Shown in pieces: positions 11,601-18,722 of a stretch of 21,690 nucleotides of DNA. The DNA lies in assembly GCA_000310025.1 (NCBI GenBank), contig FN648594.1, forward strand, positions 74,206-95,895. Reading direction: 5' to 3'. Both the position numbers and the translations under genes were made by a program. Every line of letters begins with the position of its first letter. Within the stretch, counting starts at the first letter, position 1. The notes below the pieces were generated by a model. That model searched no databases, was not told the origin of the DNA, and was given only the letters and a program-made list of their open reading frames with translations. Source of the DNA: Ectocarpus siliculosus (lineage: Eukaryota; Sar; Phaeophyceae; Ectocarpales; Ectocarpaceae).

Positions 11601-11792
11601 ATTGTCCAGCACCAACGCAGCACTGCTTCCACAGCCGCCGGGACGTCTTCTCCTGCTCTCCAACGGCGGCAAAAAAGTGCAGCGAAAGTGTGAGGTGCCA
11701 ATTGCACCAGCAGCAGAAAGCTGTTGGGCGGTGGTGTTACTGTGTAGACGCTAGATAGGAACAGGAGTCTTTTGCAAAATAGTTGTGGTATC

Positions 11793-11827
<35 letters not shown>

Positions 11828-11920
11828 ATGAAACAGCAGCAGCAGCGTAGGAGCTGGAGTTGTAGTACAATAGTGGGTGTCAATAACATCAACAACAGCC
11901 ACAGCAGCAGCAGCAGCAGC

Positions 11921-11952
<32 letters not shown>

Positions 11953-14900
11953 CGACAACGACAACGACCACAACAATCAGATCACGAAATGTCGCCCGTG
12001 CTCGAAGCTTTGGTAGCTTTGAACGCATTACAGCACGCATCACCCGTCGCCGTCACCTTCTCTAATGCGCCCGAGGAGCCCGTCCATGACAATCACCGGA
12101 GGCAGGTGGTTGCGAGGATCGTCAGCCTGTTAAAGCAAAAGGATTTCACCACAGACGGTTAGAATGGCTTAGACGCCTAGATTGGATAACGTCCTGGACG
12201 CAATGAGGTGAAGTAGCGCGTAGACACTTTCGCTGTTTTGATGGTGACCACGGTAACCGCACGCACGCGCGTAACATAGAGGGACTGTCACCCCTTTGAC
12301 TGCGACTGTAGGTGGGTTGATTCAGACAAATGCCCGGTAACACAAGACCTCCAAAAGCTCACATTTGGAACAAGTGTAAAAGACTCACGACACACTCGAG
12401 GGTCTTGTTATTTATTCAAGTTTCTTTTTTTTTAGCACTCGAGTGTAAGACTCGAAAGAACGCGTGGAGCACGGATTGATCGTCAATTGTCAATCTAGGT
12501 CTGGTTCGGGGAAAATCATGTCCGCAGCCGTTAGCACCCCAGAAAACAACGTAGGAGTAGATAGCACAGAAAACCTGCCGACTAACTTGACAACAACTGG
12601 TACATCACACACTTCACGGAATAACCCGTGCAACCAACCAGGCAGGCAGGGCACACCTCATCCAAAGAACAAGCTCACGCAGTGCATGTACGGTATACAC
12701 CTCACAGCTACGTGGTGCACGATCTTACGACGAACCCATGAACGAACCCGTGCCATGTTGTACAAAAAAAAAAAAACGTTTCGCACCTGATTCCGGATCT
12801 CCTCCAGGGCGGCCGTCGCGGTCTCCAGCACGGCCCTTATGTCCGACAGCTCGCTGTTGGTTGCGTCCGTCGAAGATGACCCCCCCGCCCTCCCCCTCGC
12901 GCCCGAGGAGGCCTGTTCGCCGGCGGCCAGGCCCGGCAACAGTGCTGACATCTGCAAATCACACGAGCAAACACACACGTACACAGGGAAAGGGAAGAAA
13001 AGACGATGAAAGCGATGATGGAGGAGGAAAAGTATGGCGTAGGAGAGAGCAAAATTATTGAGCCAGATGACCTTCCCCACAAAAAAAGCCGCGCGACAAG
13101 AGAGGACCTGCCAAAACGCGTTTAGTGGGAATATGAGCGACGAGAGTGGCGGTAGTAAAGTGTAGGGAGGACGATGAAAGCAATCCGTAACGAACGCACG
13201 TCGAAAGCAGAAGAGCAGCCCATACGTGTAAACACGGGCGGGCAGTATTGCTCTGATATTGCTACAGTACGTTATCTGTCTTTCATCCGGAGAGTAGCAT
13301 AGCCTCCCCCATAACGCCGCCTCACGGGGCCCAAGATGATGGCCTTTAGAAGCATTTTGTGTTTTCAACCGCACTGAGACTGCGTCTTTCATCCATTTGT
13401 CAGCCGGTAAGCGCGGGCGATGCGAACAATAAAAACACACGCATGCACGTGTTTGTCGGTACTGTTGCTGCTACTGCGGCTGGCATCTCAAGGTTGAAAA
13501 ATGCGTCTGGGACACAAAGCCACCACATTTGTCGTTGCTGGTTCTGCTGCTATGGCTGAATCTTCGGTTTGAAAAAAAGTCGATACGTCTGGGACACAAA
13601 GCCAACACGTTGCCGATGCGGCTTGAAAGTTTTGTTTAAAAAAGTCGCCGTTGAGACGTCGGGGCCAAAAAGCCAACGCACGTTGTCCATGCCGTTGGTA
13701 CTGCTTGTGGCTGGAAAGGTTTGTTTGAAAAAGTCGCCGTTGAGGCGTCCGGGCCATAAAGCCAACACACGTTGTCAAAATCTTCGGGTTGTTAAACATG
13801 TCGCCGTTTGTACGCCGGAACGCAAACCCTAACCCTAACCCTAACCCTAACCCTACAGTTGGCGCCACCGATCACAGTGGCTAGCCTTCTCTTCGCATCA
13901 GAAACTGCTCTCCCGATCGTTTCACCGGTAGGGTAAAACCCACAGCTACGGTGTGGCGGTACTCCAAACTGTGATCCAACCGGCCTTCACAAGCTAAGTA
14001 CTGATAGAACCACAATCGATACAAATCAATCACTACCAACCATCCAAAGCATGATTCGACGGGACCAACCTTGTAATGGCTCCTTCCCCTCGGTACTGAA
14101 CAGATACATACCTCTTCAGCAATTCCAAAACGCAAATGCCTACAAGTTCGCACATCACGATATTCTACCCTTTCAACCCCGTTTTCCGTTTCTATCGCGA
14201 ATCCGTGTTGGCTAAAAGGAGCCCAACGTTTAGAGCAAAAAAAGGGGAGGATGGTTGTTACAGCGTTACAGCACAGCCTTAAAGACGGTTACACGCAGAA
14301 CCCTAACCCTCCAACGGAGGACTACCTTGAAAACTTTCAAAACGCCCAAGAGGTTCAGCACCACAGCAAAACCATACCTCTGAAAACAAATTTACAGCTC
14401 ACCTGGAGCTTGATGGCCATAAACTCCACCCCCAGACCCCGGGCCAAACACGACGCCAGGGATCCATAGCCCTCTCCCGCTTGGACGTGCACCGTCGCGG
14501 CTCGGCCCAAGAGGGCGCTGCGGACGAAGGCATCGCCCGTGTAGCTGTACATAGAGACAAAAATGGGGTGGGTACAGGTAGAAGAGAAGAAATGGACCAA
14601 GGGTTTGGTAACGATAGGCATGACTATTATAGCGACTGAACAAATTTTGTGCGACATCTACGTGAAAACAGTGGTAGATCATGGTAGATCATGATATACC
14701 CTATGGTAGACCATAGTAGATCATGATATACCCTATGGTAGACCATAGTAGATCATGATCTGGTAGACCATGGCAGACATGATCCCCGGTCCCCTCTCGG
14801 CCGCCTGCGGCCACACATGCATACGAAATAAATGAAACGATCACGGCGTGGAACAAGGGACTCATTCCCCAACCCCCTGCTCTTAACGTCACCACTCCGA

Positions 14901-15617
14901 TGCCGAAAGCATGGCGAAACTACATAGTCGAAACGAGGACCCCCCCCCGTCCTATTCTTGCTATCTTGTCGCATGTCTCTATGGCGCACGTCTAAACGGG
15001 ACAACAATGGTGTCACGCAGCCTGTCTTCCTTTCCTCGAGAAAGCAAGGCGGCAAGAAAGCAATGCAGCAGAAAACATAGTCTGATGTACCTCGCGGGGG
15101 GGTCGACGCAGAGCACGGTGACCCCGCTTGCCGGCCTCGACAGCACCTCCCTCAGCGCCCTTGCGTCAGCTGAGGACCCCGGATACAGCGGCGGGTGCAT
15201 CGGCCGAACGGTAGCCCGGCCACCGCCGCTGCTCCCTGTTCCCGGGCCCCTCCCGCCACCAGAAGTTCGCGACCGTCGGCGGCGTTCTTTCTCTCTCGAG
15301 GCTGCCGAGTCTAAGCCCTCCACCTGTTGCCGATGACAACCGACACCGACAAGGCGGGTAATAGTAGACTGTTTCCCTTTGCCAAAATCACCATCACTAG
15401 CCGTTGTCTTTGTACAGAACAAAAAGAGCATGAGAGCATGAGCATGCATGATCCGCGGTCACAGAAAGAAAGTTTCCCAGATTCAGTACTGAAATAGGAC
15501 ACGGCAACACCCATTGGGGCGGGAGGGGTGCAGCAGACGGACGAGACGGCGAGGGAAGACAGAAAACGAGAAGAGGCGGACCGAGGGGCGCGAAATGCTC
15601 TGCCCGATTGAACCCAT
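4243..15617 (-). CDS. Thirteen-exon gene: large protein with an RNA12/Yme2-like, probably inactive P-loop domain
   Basis: I joined exons 15617-15490, 15396-15091, 14544-14403, 12951-12787, 12126-12057, 11652-11573, 10490-10267, 10062-9006, 8517-8299, 7478-7062, 6190-6116, 5962-5901 and 5692-4243. All use GT/AG borders and every phase matches, giving 4395 nt (1464 aa plus TGA). The first 42 residues are rich in R, S, L and F like an organelle presequence. Residues about 120-370 look like a nucleotide-binding fold: a strand (GVTVLCV), a degenerate Walker A, a helix, a Walker B-like PPVIVMDG (about 256-263), then LAHVPLVLSS and an RRFRSRF segment. This order resembles the RNA12 domain of mitochondrial Yme2-type proteins. 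The helical VGRLVELLGELADGG to LARL segment (about 700-724) fits the winged-helix-like tail of that family. The rest is acidic, Ser/Gly/Ala/Pro-rich and probably disordered. The first exon is the least certain; the family is inferred, not searched. Confidence 0.6.
4461..4490. repeat. CCG trinucleotide repeat coding poly-Gly
   Basis: The repeat lies in exon 13 of the large minus-strand gene and encodes a run of about ten Gly. Confidence 0.85.
5522..5554. repeat. Imperfect CGG repeat coding poly-Pro
   Basis: The repeat lies near the start of exon 13 of the large gene and encodes nine Pro in a row on the minus strand. Confidence 0.8.
5761..5868. repeat. GA / GACAGA microsatellite filling an intron
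   Basis: Imperfect GACAGA, GA and GACA repeats occupy more than half of the 208-bp intron between exons 12 and 13. Read on the gene's strand it is a CT-rich tract upstream of the acceptor. Confidence 0.9.
5901..5962 (-). CDS. Exon 12 (62 nt micro-exon)
   Basis: Acceptor ATTCATAG|GCC (phase 0) and donor TCCAG|GTTGGC (phase 2) code for ARRFCYRAALDVADAGLFWS. I found it because exon 11 (phase 0) cannot join exon 13 (phase 2) directly; this 62-nt exon restores the frame exactly and adds a plausible helix. Confidence 0.6.
6116..6190 (-). CDS. Exon 11 (75 nt)
   Basis: Acceptor TTCAAACAG|ACG and the strong donor CCG|GTACGT, both phase 0, enclose 25 codons: TALAAVGCMTTWMEIFKELS then AADSP. The other two frames contain stops, so the frame is fixed. 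Confidence 0.72.
6191..7061 (-). other. Intron 10 of the large gene; no gene seen inside
   Basis: No open frame here carries a recognisable domain. There is a short CAA-rich microsatellite at 6245-6275 and a CAG run at 7018-7034. Confidence 0.5.
7062..7478 (-). CDS. Exon 10: helical segment, poly-Ala and Arg-Asp repeat
   Basis: Acceptor CCTGCAG|GTG and donor TTGCAG|GTGTGC, both phase 0. It starts with a hydrophobic helix (PLMAGVFSILKGCQGVEEQA IAGAIHFL), has a run of ten Ala coded by a GCC repeat, then EEESEEWQAHREASMAMLVH, and near the end a RVDRDRDRDRGRDRGG run coded by a six-base CGATCA-type repeat. Confidence 0.75.
7118..7152. repeat. ATCACG hexamer repeat coding Arg-Asp run
   Basis: About five copies of a CGATCA-like unit lie within exon 10 and encode the alternating Arg-Asp run on the minus strand. 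Confidence 0.85.
8002..8029. repeat. Telomere-variant-like repeat
   Basis: Three copies of CCGTAA are followed by CCCCAACCCC, in intron 9 of the large gene. The unit differs by one base from the CCCTAA array found at 13827. Confidence 0.7.
8130..8301. repeat. Degenerate tandem repeat carrying copies of a splice donor
   Basis: Three copies of an AGACCAACCT-led unit begin at about 8132, 8219 and 8291, spaced 87 and 72 bp. The first two also share a downstream ATCTCAAAACCT block. On the minus strand the conserved part reads AGGTTGGTCT, which at 8299 is the exon 9 donor. Confidence 0.7.
8299..8517 (-). CDS. Exon 9: Ser/Arg/Leu-rich segment
   Basis: Acceptor CCCCCTGCCCAG|CTT and donor TTTCAG|GTTGGT, both phase 0, enclose 73 codons. 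It begins LDLGVLRLCPQTRSSS, so LARL-LDLGVLRL makes a continuous helix or strand with exon 8. It ends AEAGAAFQ, which continues as VGAATPLMAG in the next exon. A CT/GT microsatellite upstream acts as the pyrimidine tract. Confidence 0.72.
8571..8624. repeat. GT/GA microsatellite in intron 8
   Basis: TGAGTGTGTG then GA repeats, pyrimidine-rich on the gene strand, lie about 55-105 bases upstream of the exon 9 acceptor. Confidence 0.85.
9006..10062 (-). CDS. Exon 8 (1057 nt): disordered acidic region and a helical segment
   Basis: The acceptor TTTGCAAG|C supplies one base (phase 2), an unusual AAG site, and the donor is GGCTG|GTGAGA (phase 0). Early residues form helices (SPDKLSAARLALEESLDGFA, EAWRRVGAAVESTA). 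A long Ser/Ala/Gly/Glu-rich stretch follows, including Gln/Glu blocks (EELQQQKQQESLQDEG). The end is folded-looking: GRLVELLGELADGGKVSVHH, then AVAALDGDGKALARL. The 3' boundary is set because the frame beyond 9006 changes to unrelated composition. Confidence 0.75.
10100..10232. repeat. Imperfect direct duplication with CAA repeats
   Basis: Two segments share GTGTGGGTCATGA, an ATCAA block and a CAA microsatellite (about 10114-10158 and 10189-10232). They lie in intron 7 of the large gene. Confidence 0.65.
10267..10490 (-). CDS. Exon 7: last strand and helix of the NTPase-like domain
   Basis: Acceptor CCTAACAG|CCG (phase 0) and donor TTGAC|GTGAGA (phase 2) give PLVLSSRHSMMRVIALNAPD, then SSVIERRFRSRF and an acidic helix CMELVHREGCSVADEANEIL. 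LAHV (exon 6) joined to PLVLSS makes a hydrophobic strand at the place where RNA12-type domains have a LAHVIFL-like strand; this favours the join. The internal ATG ATG at 10460-10463 could be a start if the upstream exons belong to another gene. Confidence 0.7.
10688..10717 (+). repeat. G-run cluster, potential G-quadruplex
   Basis: Runs of 6, 3, 2, 10 and 4 G are separated by one to three bases, enough for an intramolecular quadruplex on the plus strand. On the minus strand it is a C tract inside intron 6 of the large gene. Confidence 0.6.
11573..11652 (-). CDS. Exon 6 (80 nt): helix after Walker B
   Basis: Acceptor GAGAGCAG|GA (phase 1) and donor CATGTG|GTGAGC (phase 0) give EDVPAAVEAVLRWCWTITGG then RRLAHV. 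An upstream acceptor at about 11720 (CCCAACAG) is in a frame that hits TAG, so the nearer acceptor is preferred. Confidence 0.7.
11789..11827. repeat. CAA trinucleotide microsatellite
   Basis: About twelve CAA units lie in the intron between exons 5 and 6 of the large gene. Confidence 0.92.
11903..11968. repeat. CAG/CAA/CGACAA compound microsatellite
   Basis: CAG units change to CAA and then to CGACAA units in the same intron. The open frames it creates on both strands are repeat artefacts. Confidence 0.92.
12057..12126 (-). CDS. Exon 5 (70 nt): Walker B-like strand
   Basis: Acceptor TTTAACAG|GCT (phase 0) and donor GAAG|GTGACG (phase 1) enclose 23 codons including PPVIVMDGLLGRIRE. The run of four hydrophobics and Asp-Gly looks like a Walker B strand of the hhhhDG type. 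The exon is too short to be found by open-frame length. Confidence 0.7.
12787..12951 (-). CDS. Exon 4: linker and amphipathic helix before Walker B
   Basis: Acceptor GATTTGCAG|ATG and donor AATCAG|GTGCGA, both phase 0, enclose 55 codons. It codes for a Gly/Ser/Ala linker and then ELSDIRAVLETATAALEEIR, a good amphipathic helix. In RNA12-type domains a similar helix precedes the Walker B strand. Confidence 0.8.
13490..13823. repeat. Degenerate satellite-like tandem array next to telomeric repeats
   Basis: Four to five diverged copies of a 70-90 bp unit share a core like AAAAAGTCGCCGTTGAG, GGGCCAAAAAGCCAAC and CACGTTGTC. Copy starts are near 13496, 13571, 13638, 13727 and 13795. The array ends directly at the CCCTAA repeat. 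Confidence 0.7.
13827..13855. repeat. Interstitial telomeric repeat (CCCTAA, 4.8 copies)
   Basis: Four perfect CCCTAA units plus CCCTA (TTAGGG on the minus strand), preceded by AAA. A shorter AACCCTAACCCT lies at about 14299-14310 in the same intron. Confidence 0.92.
14403..14544 (-). CDS. Exon 3: Walker A position and following helix
   Basis: Acceptor TGTACAG|C (phase 2) completes an AGC Ser codon with the AG of the previous exon. The exon reads YTGDAFVRSALLGRAATVHV, then QAGEGYGSLASC and LARGLGVEFMAIKLQ, and ends at the strong donor CAG|GTGAGC (phase 0). The preceding intron side has a clear pyrimidine tract. Confidence 0.8.
14681..14770. repeat. 32-bp palindromic tandem repeat
   Basis: Units beginning GATCATGATATACC recur at 14687 and 14719, with a partial third at 14751, exactly 32 bp apart. 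Each contains the near-perfect palindromes TATGGTAGACCATA and GATCATGATC. It lies in the intron between exons 2 and 3 of the large gene. Confidence 0.85.
15091..15396 (-). CDS. Exon 2: basic/Gly-rich linker and first strand of the NTPase-like domain
   Basis: The exon codes for a REKERRRRSR-type basic patch, a Gly-rich linker, then MHPPLYPGSSADARALREVL and the strand GVTVLCVDPPA. The donor is CGAG|GTACAT at 15090 (phase 2). The 5' border is uncertain: acceptor GGCTAG|T at 15397 agrees with exon 1, while GCAACAG|GTGGAG at 15324 (phase 0) is an alternative with more exon-like composition downstream of it. Confidence 0.65.
15490..15617 (-). CDS. Exon 1 (tentative): start codon and presequence-like N-terminus
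   Basis: ATG at 15617 opens MGSIGQSISRPSVRLFSF, followed by more Arg, Leu, Ser and Pro with no acidic residue in the first 40. That composition fits a mitochondrial or plastid targeting peptide. The donor CA|GTACTG at 15489 leaves two bases, which matches the next exon if it starts at 15396. An alternative donor (AATGG|GTGTTG) also exists. The gene could instead begin at ATG 15449 or further upstream. Confidence 0.35.
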
Positions 15618-16628
15618 TGATTGATGGGCCAACCCCCCCCCCCCCCCGTCACTGCACCATTGCACCAACCCCCAACGAGCGATGACGTGCCTTTGGTGTC
15701 ACGGGTGGCCCGTTTCGTGTCGTCTTGTGTTGTTTTGTTTTGTTTTGTTTTGTTTGCGTGTCGCTACGGACGGTAGTGGTTCTGGCGTATGCCTCTCTCT
15801 GGGTCTTTTCTCTCTTTCTCTTTTTCTTTTTCTTCTTCTTTTTCTCTTCTCTCTTTCTTTTTTTTCCAGTCTACGGTTGCCTCGCATAGCGTGTAGAGGC
15901 AAGCGGAGGGTCCTAGACTATTCGTCGTTTATTTCTATTGACTTGCAGACCCCTTCGGATCCATTATATTTCGTGTACCTTTTTGGGTAAGTTAGCCTGT
16001 GACCACGGGAATCGACCGTCAAGTGTTTGGCTAGTACGGACAGAACAAGGTACTGGGTAGAGGGAACGGAACGTTTTTTTTTTTTTTCTCAGTGTGGCCC
16101 AACGAATCCATCTCTTATCTGAGAAAAGAGTCTAGGATAGATTGGCACTGACTCCATAGCGTCAGCGAAAGTTCTGTTTTTCCACGATTTTCAGACCAGC
16201 ACACATTGACATCTCCCCGGTGGGTAACAGGGTCAACAAGACAGTTTGGTAGCCGTATTGCGCATCTATTTGTATGTTATGCTGGGAAGGTGTAGAAGGA
16301 GGGTGTTGGGTAGATGGTTCGTCGGGTGTATGGTTGTGGGTACCCTTACGGGATTATGTACGTTGTACATGTAGCAGATAAATTTCCGGTTTTGTGTGTG
16401 TAACAAAGTACGTAAGACAACAACAACAACAAAGAATAGGAGCGGATACCCATACGACAGGCGGCAGGACAGATAAATTGCGAAACCATGACAGAACGTG
16501 CCGAGTACAAATATTACAACGATAGTAAGCAAGCCGACGAACCAGTCAGCAGCCACGAGAAAACATACGCGGTGGAAAAATGGAAAAACAACGTGATGGG
16601 AAAACTAAATACCCACACAGAAAGACTA
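15618..16628. other. Intergenic DNA upstream of the large gene
   Basis: No gene is supported. A 15-base C-run (15632-15646), a TTTTG pentamer repeat (about 15729-15755) and a long CT-rich tract (about 15793-15868) are present. The promoter of the large minus-strand gene should lie in the part nearest 15618, but no clear TATA box was identified. Confidence 0.5.
15729..15755. repeat. TTTTG pentanucleotide microsatellite
   Basis: About five copies of TTTTG lie in the intergenic region upstream of the large minus-strand gene. Confidence 0.88.
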
Positions 16629-16882
16629 CCCGTTCGACTGATACACCCGTAAGGTTGCGAGTCAGCGCACAGGGGTGCGATCGATTTTCAAAGCGTAATT
16701 GCTCCACAACCAGGAGGTTACCACTGTCGAATAGGGCGGTTTTGGAAATATCTCATCGAGAGCTTTCGTGAGAGTATCAGTTGGCGCTCGCACCCTCCTG
16801 GTCGTGGATAAATTACGCTTTGAAAATCGATCGCACCCCTGTGCGCTGACTCTCAACCTTACGGTACCCACAGTCGAACGGG
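16629..16882. mobile_element. Foldback / MITE-like element with 89-bp inverted arms
   Basis: The left arm 16629-16717 and right arm 16794-16882 are inverted copies of equal length, with an uninterrupted match of about 40 bases around AGTCAGCGCACAGGGGTGCG and the outer 12 and inner 9 bases also matching. The spacer is 76 bp. There is no transposase. The arms create the look-alike peptides VRLRVSAQGCDRFSKRN on both strands, which are shadows. No clear target-site duplication was seen. Confidence 0.75.
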
Positions 16883-17291
16883 ATGTGGTGGAGTCTTTTC
16901 AGAGAGTGGAGGAAAAACGGCTGGGTACTGGACTTATTTTCATTCTTTTCTTAATCCATACCAAAGGGCCATCCCCCTGGTGGCTGCTGCTGCTGAAGTC
17001 GCACCAAAAGGGCGGCAACTGCTGTAATAGAGCGAGCACTGCCGTGGGTGATGTGCAAACGAACACCCTTCTATCCCGCAGCATGGTGATGCTATGCATA
17101 CAACAGCAGAGATACTCTACACTAGTGAGAGAACGTAGGCGTGTACTACGGCTGTGTAGGCAGCAACTTGAACCGTCAGGTCTGTTCGCGTCGAACTGGC
17201 TCTATTTTTAAACACCGACGGCGCATTCCGGACCTGTTCACTTGAAGACAACCAAACCAACCTATTGTACTGCCGACGCACAAAGCCAACC
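16883..17291. other. Region 3' of the minus-strand membrane-protein gene
   Basis: No gene or clear repeat is supported here. It should include the 3' UTR of the gene ending at 17292. Plus-strand frame 16768-17211 begins inside the foldback element and has no recognisable domain. Confidence 0.45.
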
Positions 17292-18426
17292 TTACGCCGG
17301 TTCGGCATGCACACATTCTTCTCCAAAAGCTCGGATACAATACCACGCTCGAGAATAATCTGTTGATTGCGTTCCCGTTAGGGAAGAGGAAGCGGCATCA
17401 ACGTGTGCGTTTGACAGTTGATCGTGCGCTTGCGTGCGTATGTTCCTGTTCAGCGACAACATGCGGGTGATGATGATTTGCAGTGGCCAGCCGCGAACTT
17501 CGTCAACGCTGAGTGGGATAAGCGGACCTGCACAAAAAAGCACCCCGTAGCTTGCAAGAACACCACCATTGGCATGCCGTGTCAACTGACGGCACGAAGC
17601 AGGTGTCATGTGCTCACCATTAGCAGAAATACGGAGGATACTGGTGGGAAAATAGGCCGCAACAAACTTGACCCGTGCCTGTTGGATCTCGGGAAAGCGG
17701 GCACGGGGCTCTGGCGATGAGTACCAAGAGCAGAAGGTCGTGATGGGATCAATCAAGGGCGGTCTTGCGCTACCCCAGCTCTAAGCTAGTGCTCGGTGAC
17801 GGCAACAGCTGTACGACGCGCAGGACAAACCGCTGTGCCGAACATGGAAAGGCTTTGGGGACCCCAAGACATACGCAGACCTGACCTTTTTTCGATACAT
17901 GGTTCAAACAACGCTGTACCTGCTGTAGATGGTGCTCGCACAGCCTCTGGCGCAGAGCGTACACGGTCACAAGCCACGCCCCTCCTACCACAGGCACGAG
18001 GGCCACGGCACCGGCAACCGAAGATGCTGACGGTAGTCTCCACCCGGCGATGTTCGACTCAGCTGCTGCCGCTTGCTGCACTGCTGCTGCTGTGGAGGCA
18101 GCACGTGTGCCGCCTGCTGTTACGCCTGCTCCATTCCCTCGTTGTCGCGACGCCGGAGGCGCACGTCCCGTGCCTAGCGGCCGAACCCGCCGTGGATGCC
18201 CAGGGCGCGTTGCCGCGCCAGCGCGTCGGAGATTAGGAGCATACATCACACATTCACATCGAGGGTTGTTGTATGCGCTGCTCTGAATACCGAACTTCTG
18301 CTGCCTTTGCACCGCACGTCGGACATGGCCATAATTTTTTTTTATTGTAGAGCGCGCAAACTGCGGAACCCCTTCAGACGAACCACGAAGCACCAAACAA
18401 CAAATTGCGCTGCGACACACCCGCAT
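17292..18426 (-). CDS. Three-exon gene: single-pass membrane protein of unknown function
   Basis: Exons 18426-17886, 17710-17618 and 17527-17292 join in phase (1 and 1) to 870 nt, 289 residues plus TAA. Donors are AAAAAAG|GTCAGG and AATG|GTGAGC; acceptors are ATCGCCAG|AG and TTTTGTGCAG|GT. The N-terminal half is basic and Ala/Gly-rich. A clear membrane segment (VAGAVALVPVVGGAWLVTVY, about residues 137-157) is followed by a charged helix. Then come FPEIQQARVKFVAAYFPTSI and PLIPLSVDEVRGWPLQIIIT, which look folded. I do not recognise the family. The start is uncertain: ATG 18426 is the first usable one and ATG 18246 is an alternative. The second intron is 90 nt, a multiple of three without a stop, so retention would insert 30 residues. 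The gene is head to head with the plus-strand gene at 18589. Confidence 0.55.
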
Positions 18427-18588
18427 CGCATCCCAGCTCAGCTCTGCCGCGTCATTTACTAGCACGAGGAAGACACCCACCGCAAGCAGCAGTGTCTACG
18501 GAGAGTATTTATCTGGAGCCTGGGGTTGAAGGGCGTCGCCGCTTTGCATCAGACTTTGTTGGACACATCGACCTCACGACACGAGACC
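18427..18588. promoter_or_regulatory. Candidate bidirectional promoter
   Basis: Only 162 bp separate the proposed start codons of the divergent genes (343 bp if the minus gene starts at 18246). No TATA box was identified on either side. This is inference from layout. Confidence 0.35.
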
Positions 18589-18722
18589 ATGAGCTCTTCC
18601 ACGATCCAAGGCAGCGCCATGTTCCCCAACCGCAAGAGGAGGCAGCAGACGGGGGACGTGGTCGTCGATGGCCTCAAGCAGCAAGAGACCAAGCGCCCCT
18701 TCGCCAATGGGGACAAGAAAAG
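18589..18722 (+). CDS. Exon 1 of the plus-strand gene
   Basis: ATG to phase-2 donor, 44 codons plus two bases, starting MSSSTIQGSAMFPNRKRRQQ. The frame extends upstream without an ATG, so this ATG is the likely start. Confidence 0.68.

Noticed and set aside
11783-12043. Poly-Gln, poly-Asn, poly-Val or poly-Leu proteins on both strands
   Set aside because: Translation of CAA/CAG microsatellites in an intron.
13359-13868. Open frames over the satellite array, with repeated KKSPLRRPGHKANT-like peptides
   Set aside because: Both strands show open frames because of the tandem repeat; no splice signals or codon bias support coding.
16580-16871. Similar small peptides (VRLRVSAQGCDRFSKRN) on both strands
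   Set aside because: They are the two arms of the foldback element read in opposite directions.
17796-18286. Plus-strand Ala/Arg-rich frames over the membrane-protein gene
   Set aside because: The minus frame has a membrane segment and joins to two further exons in phase; the plus frames have neither.
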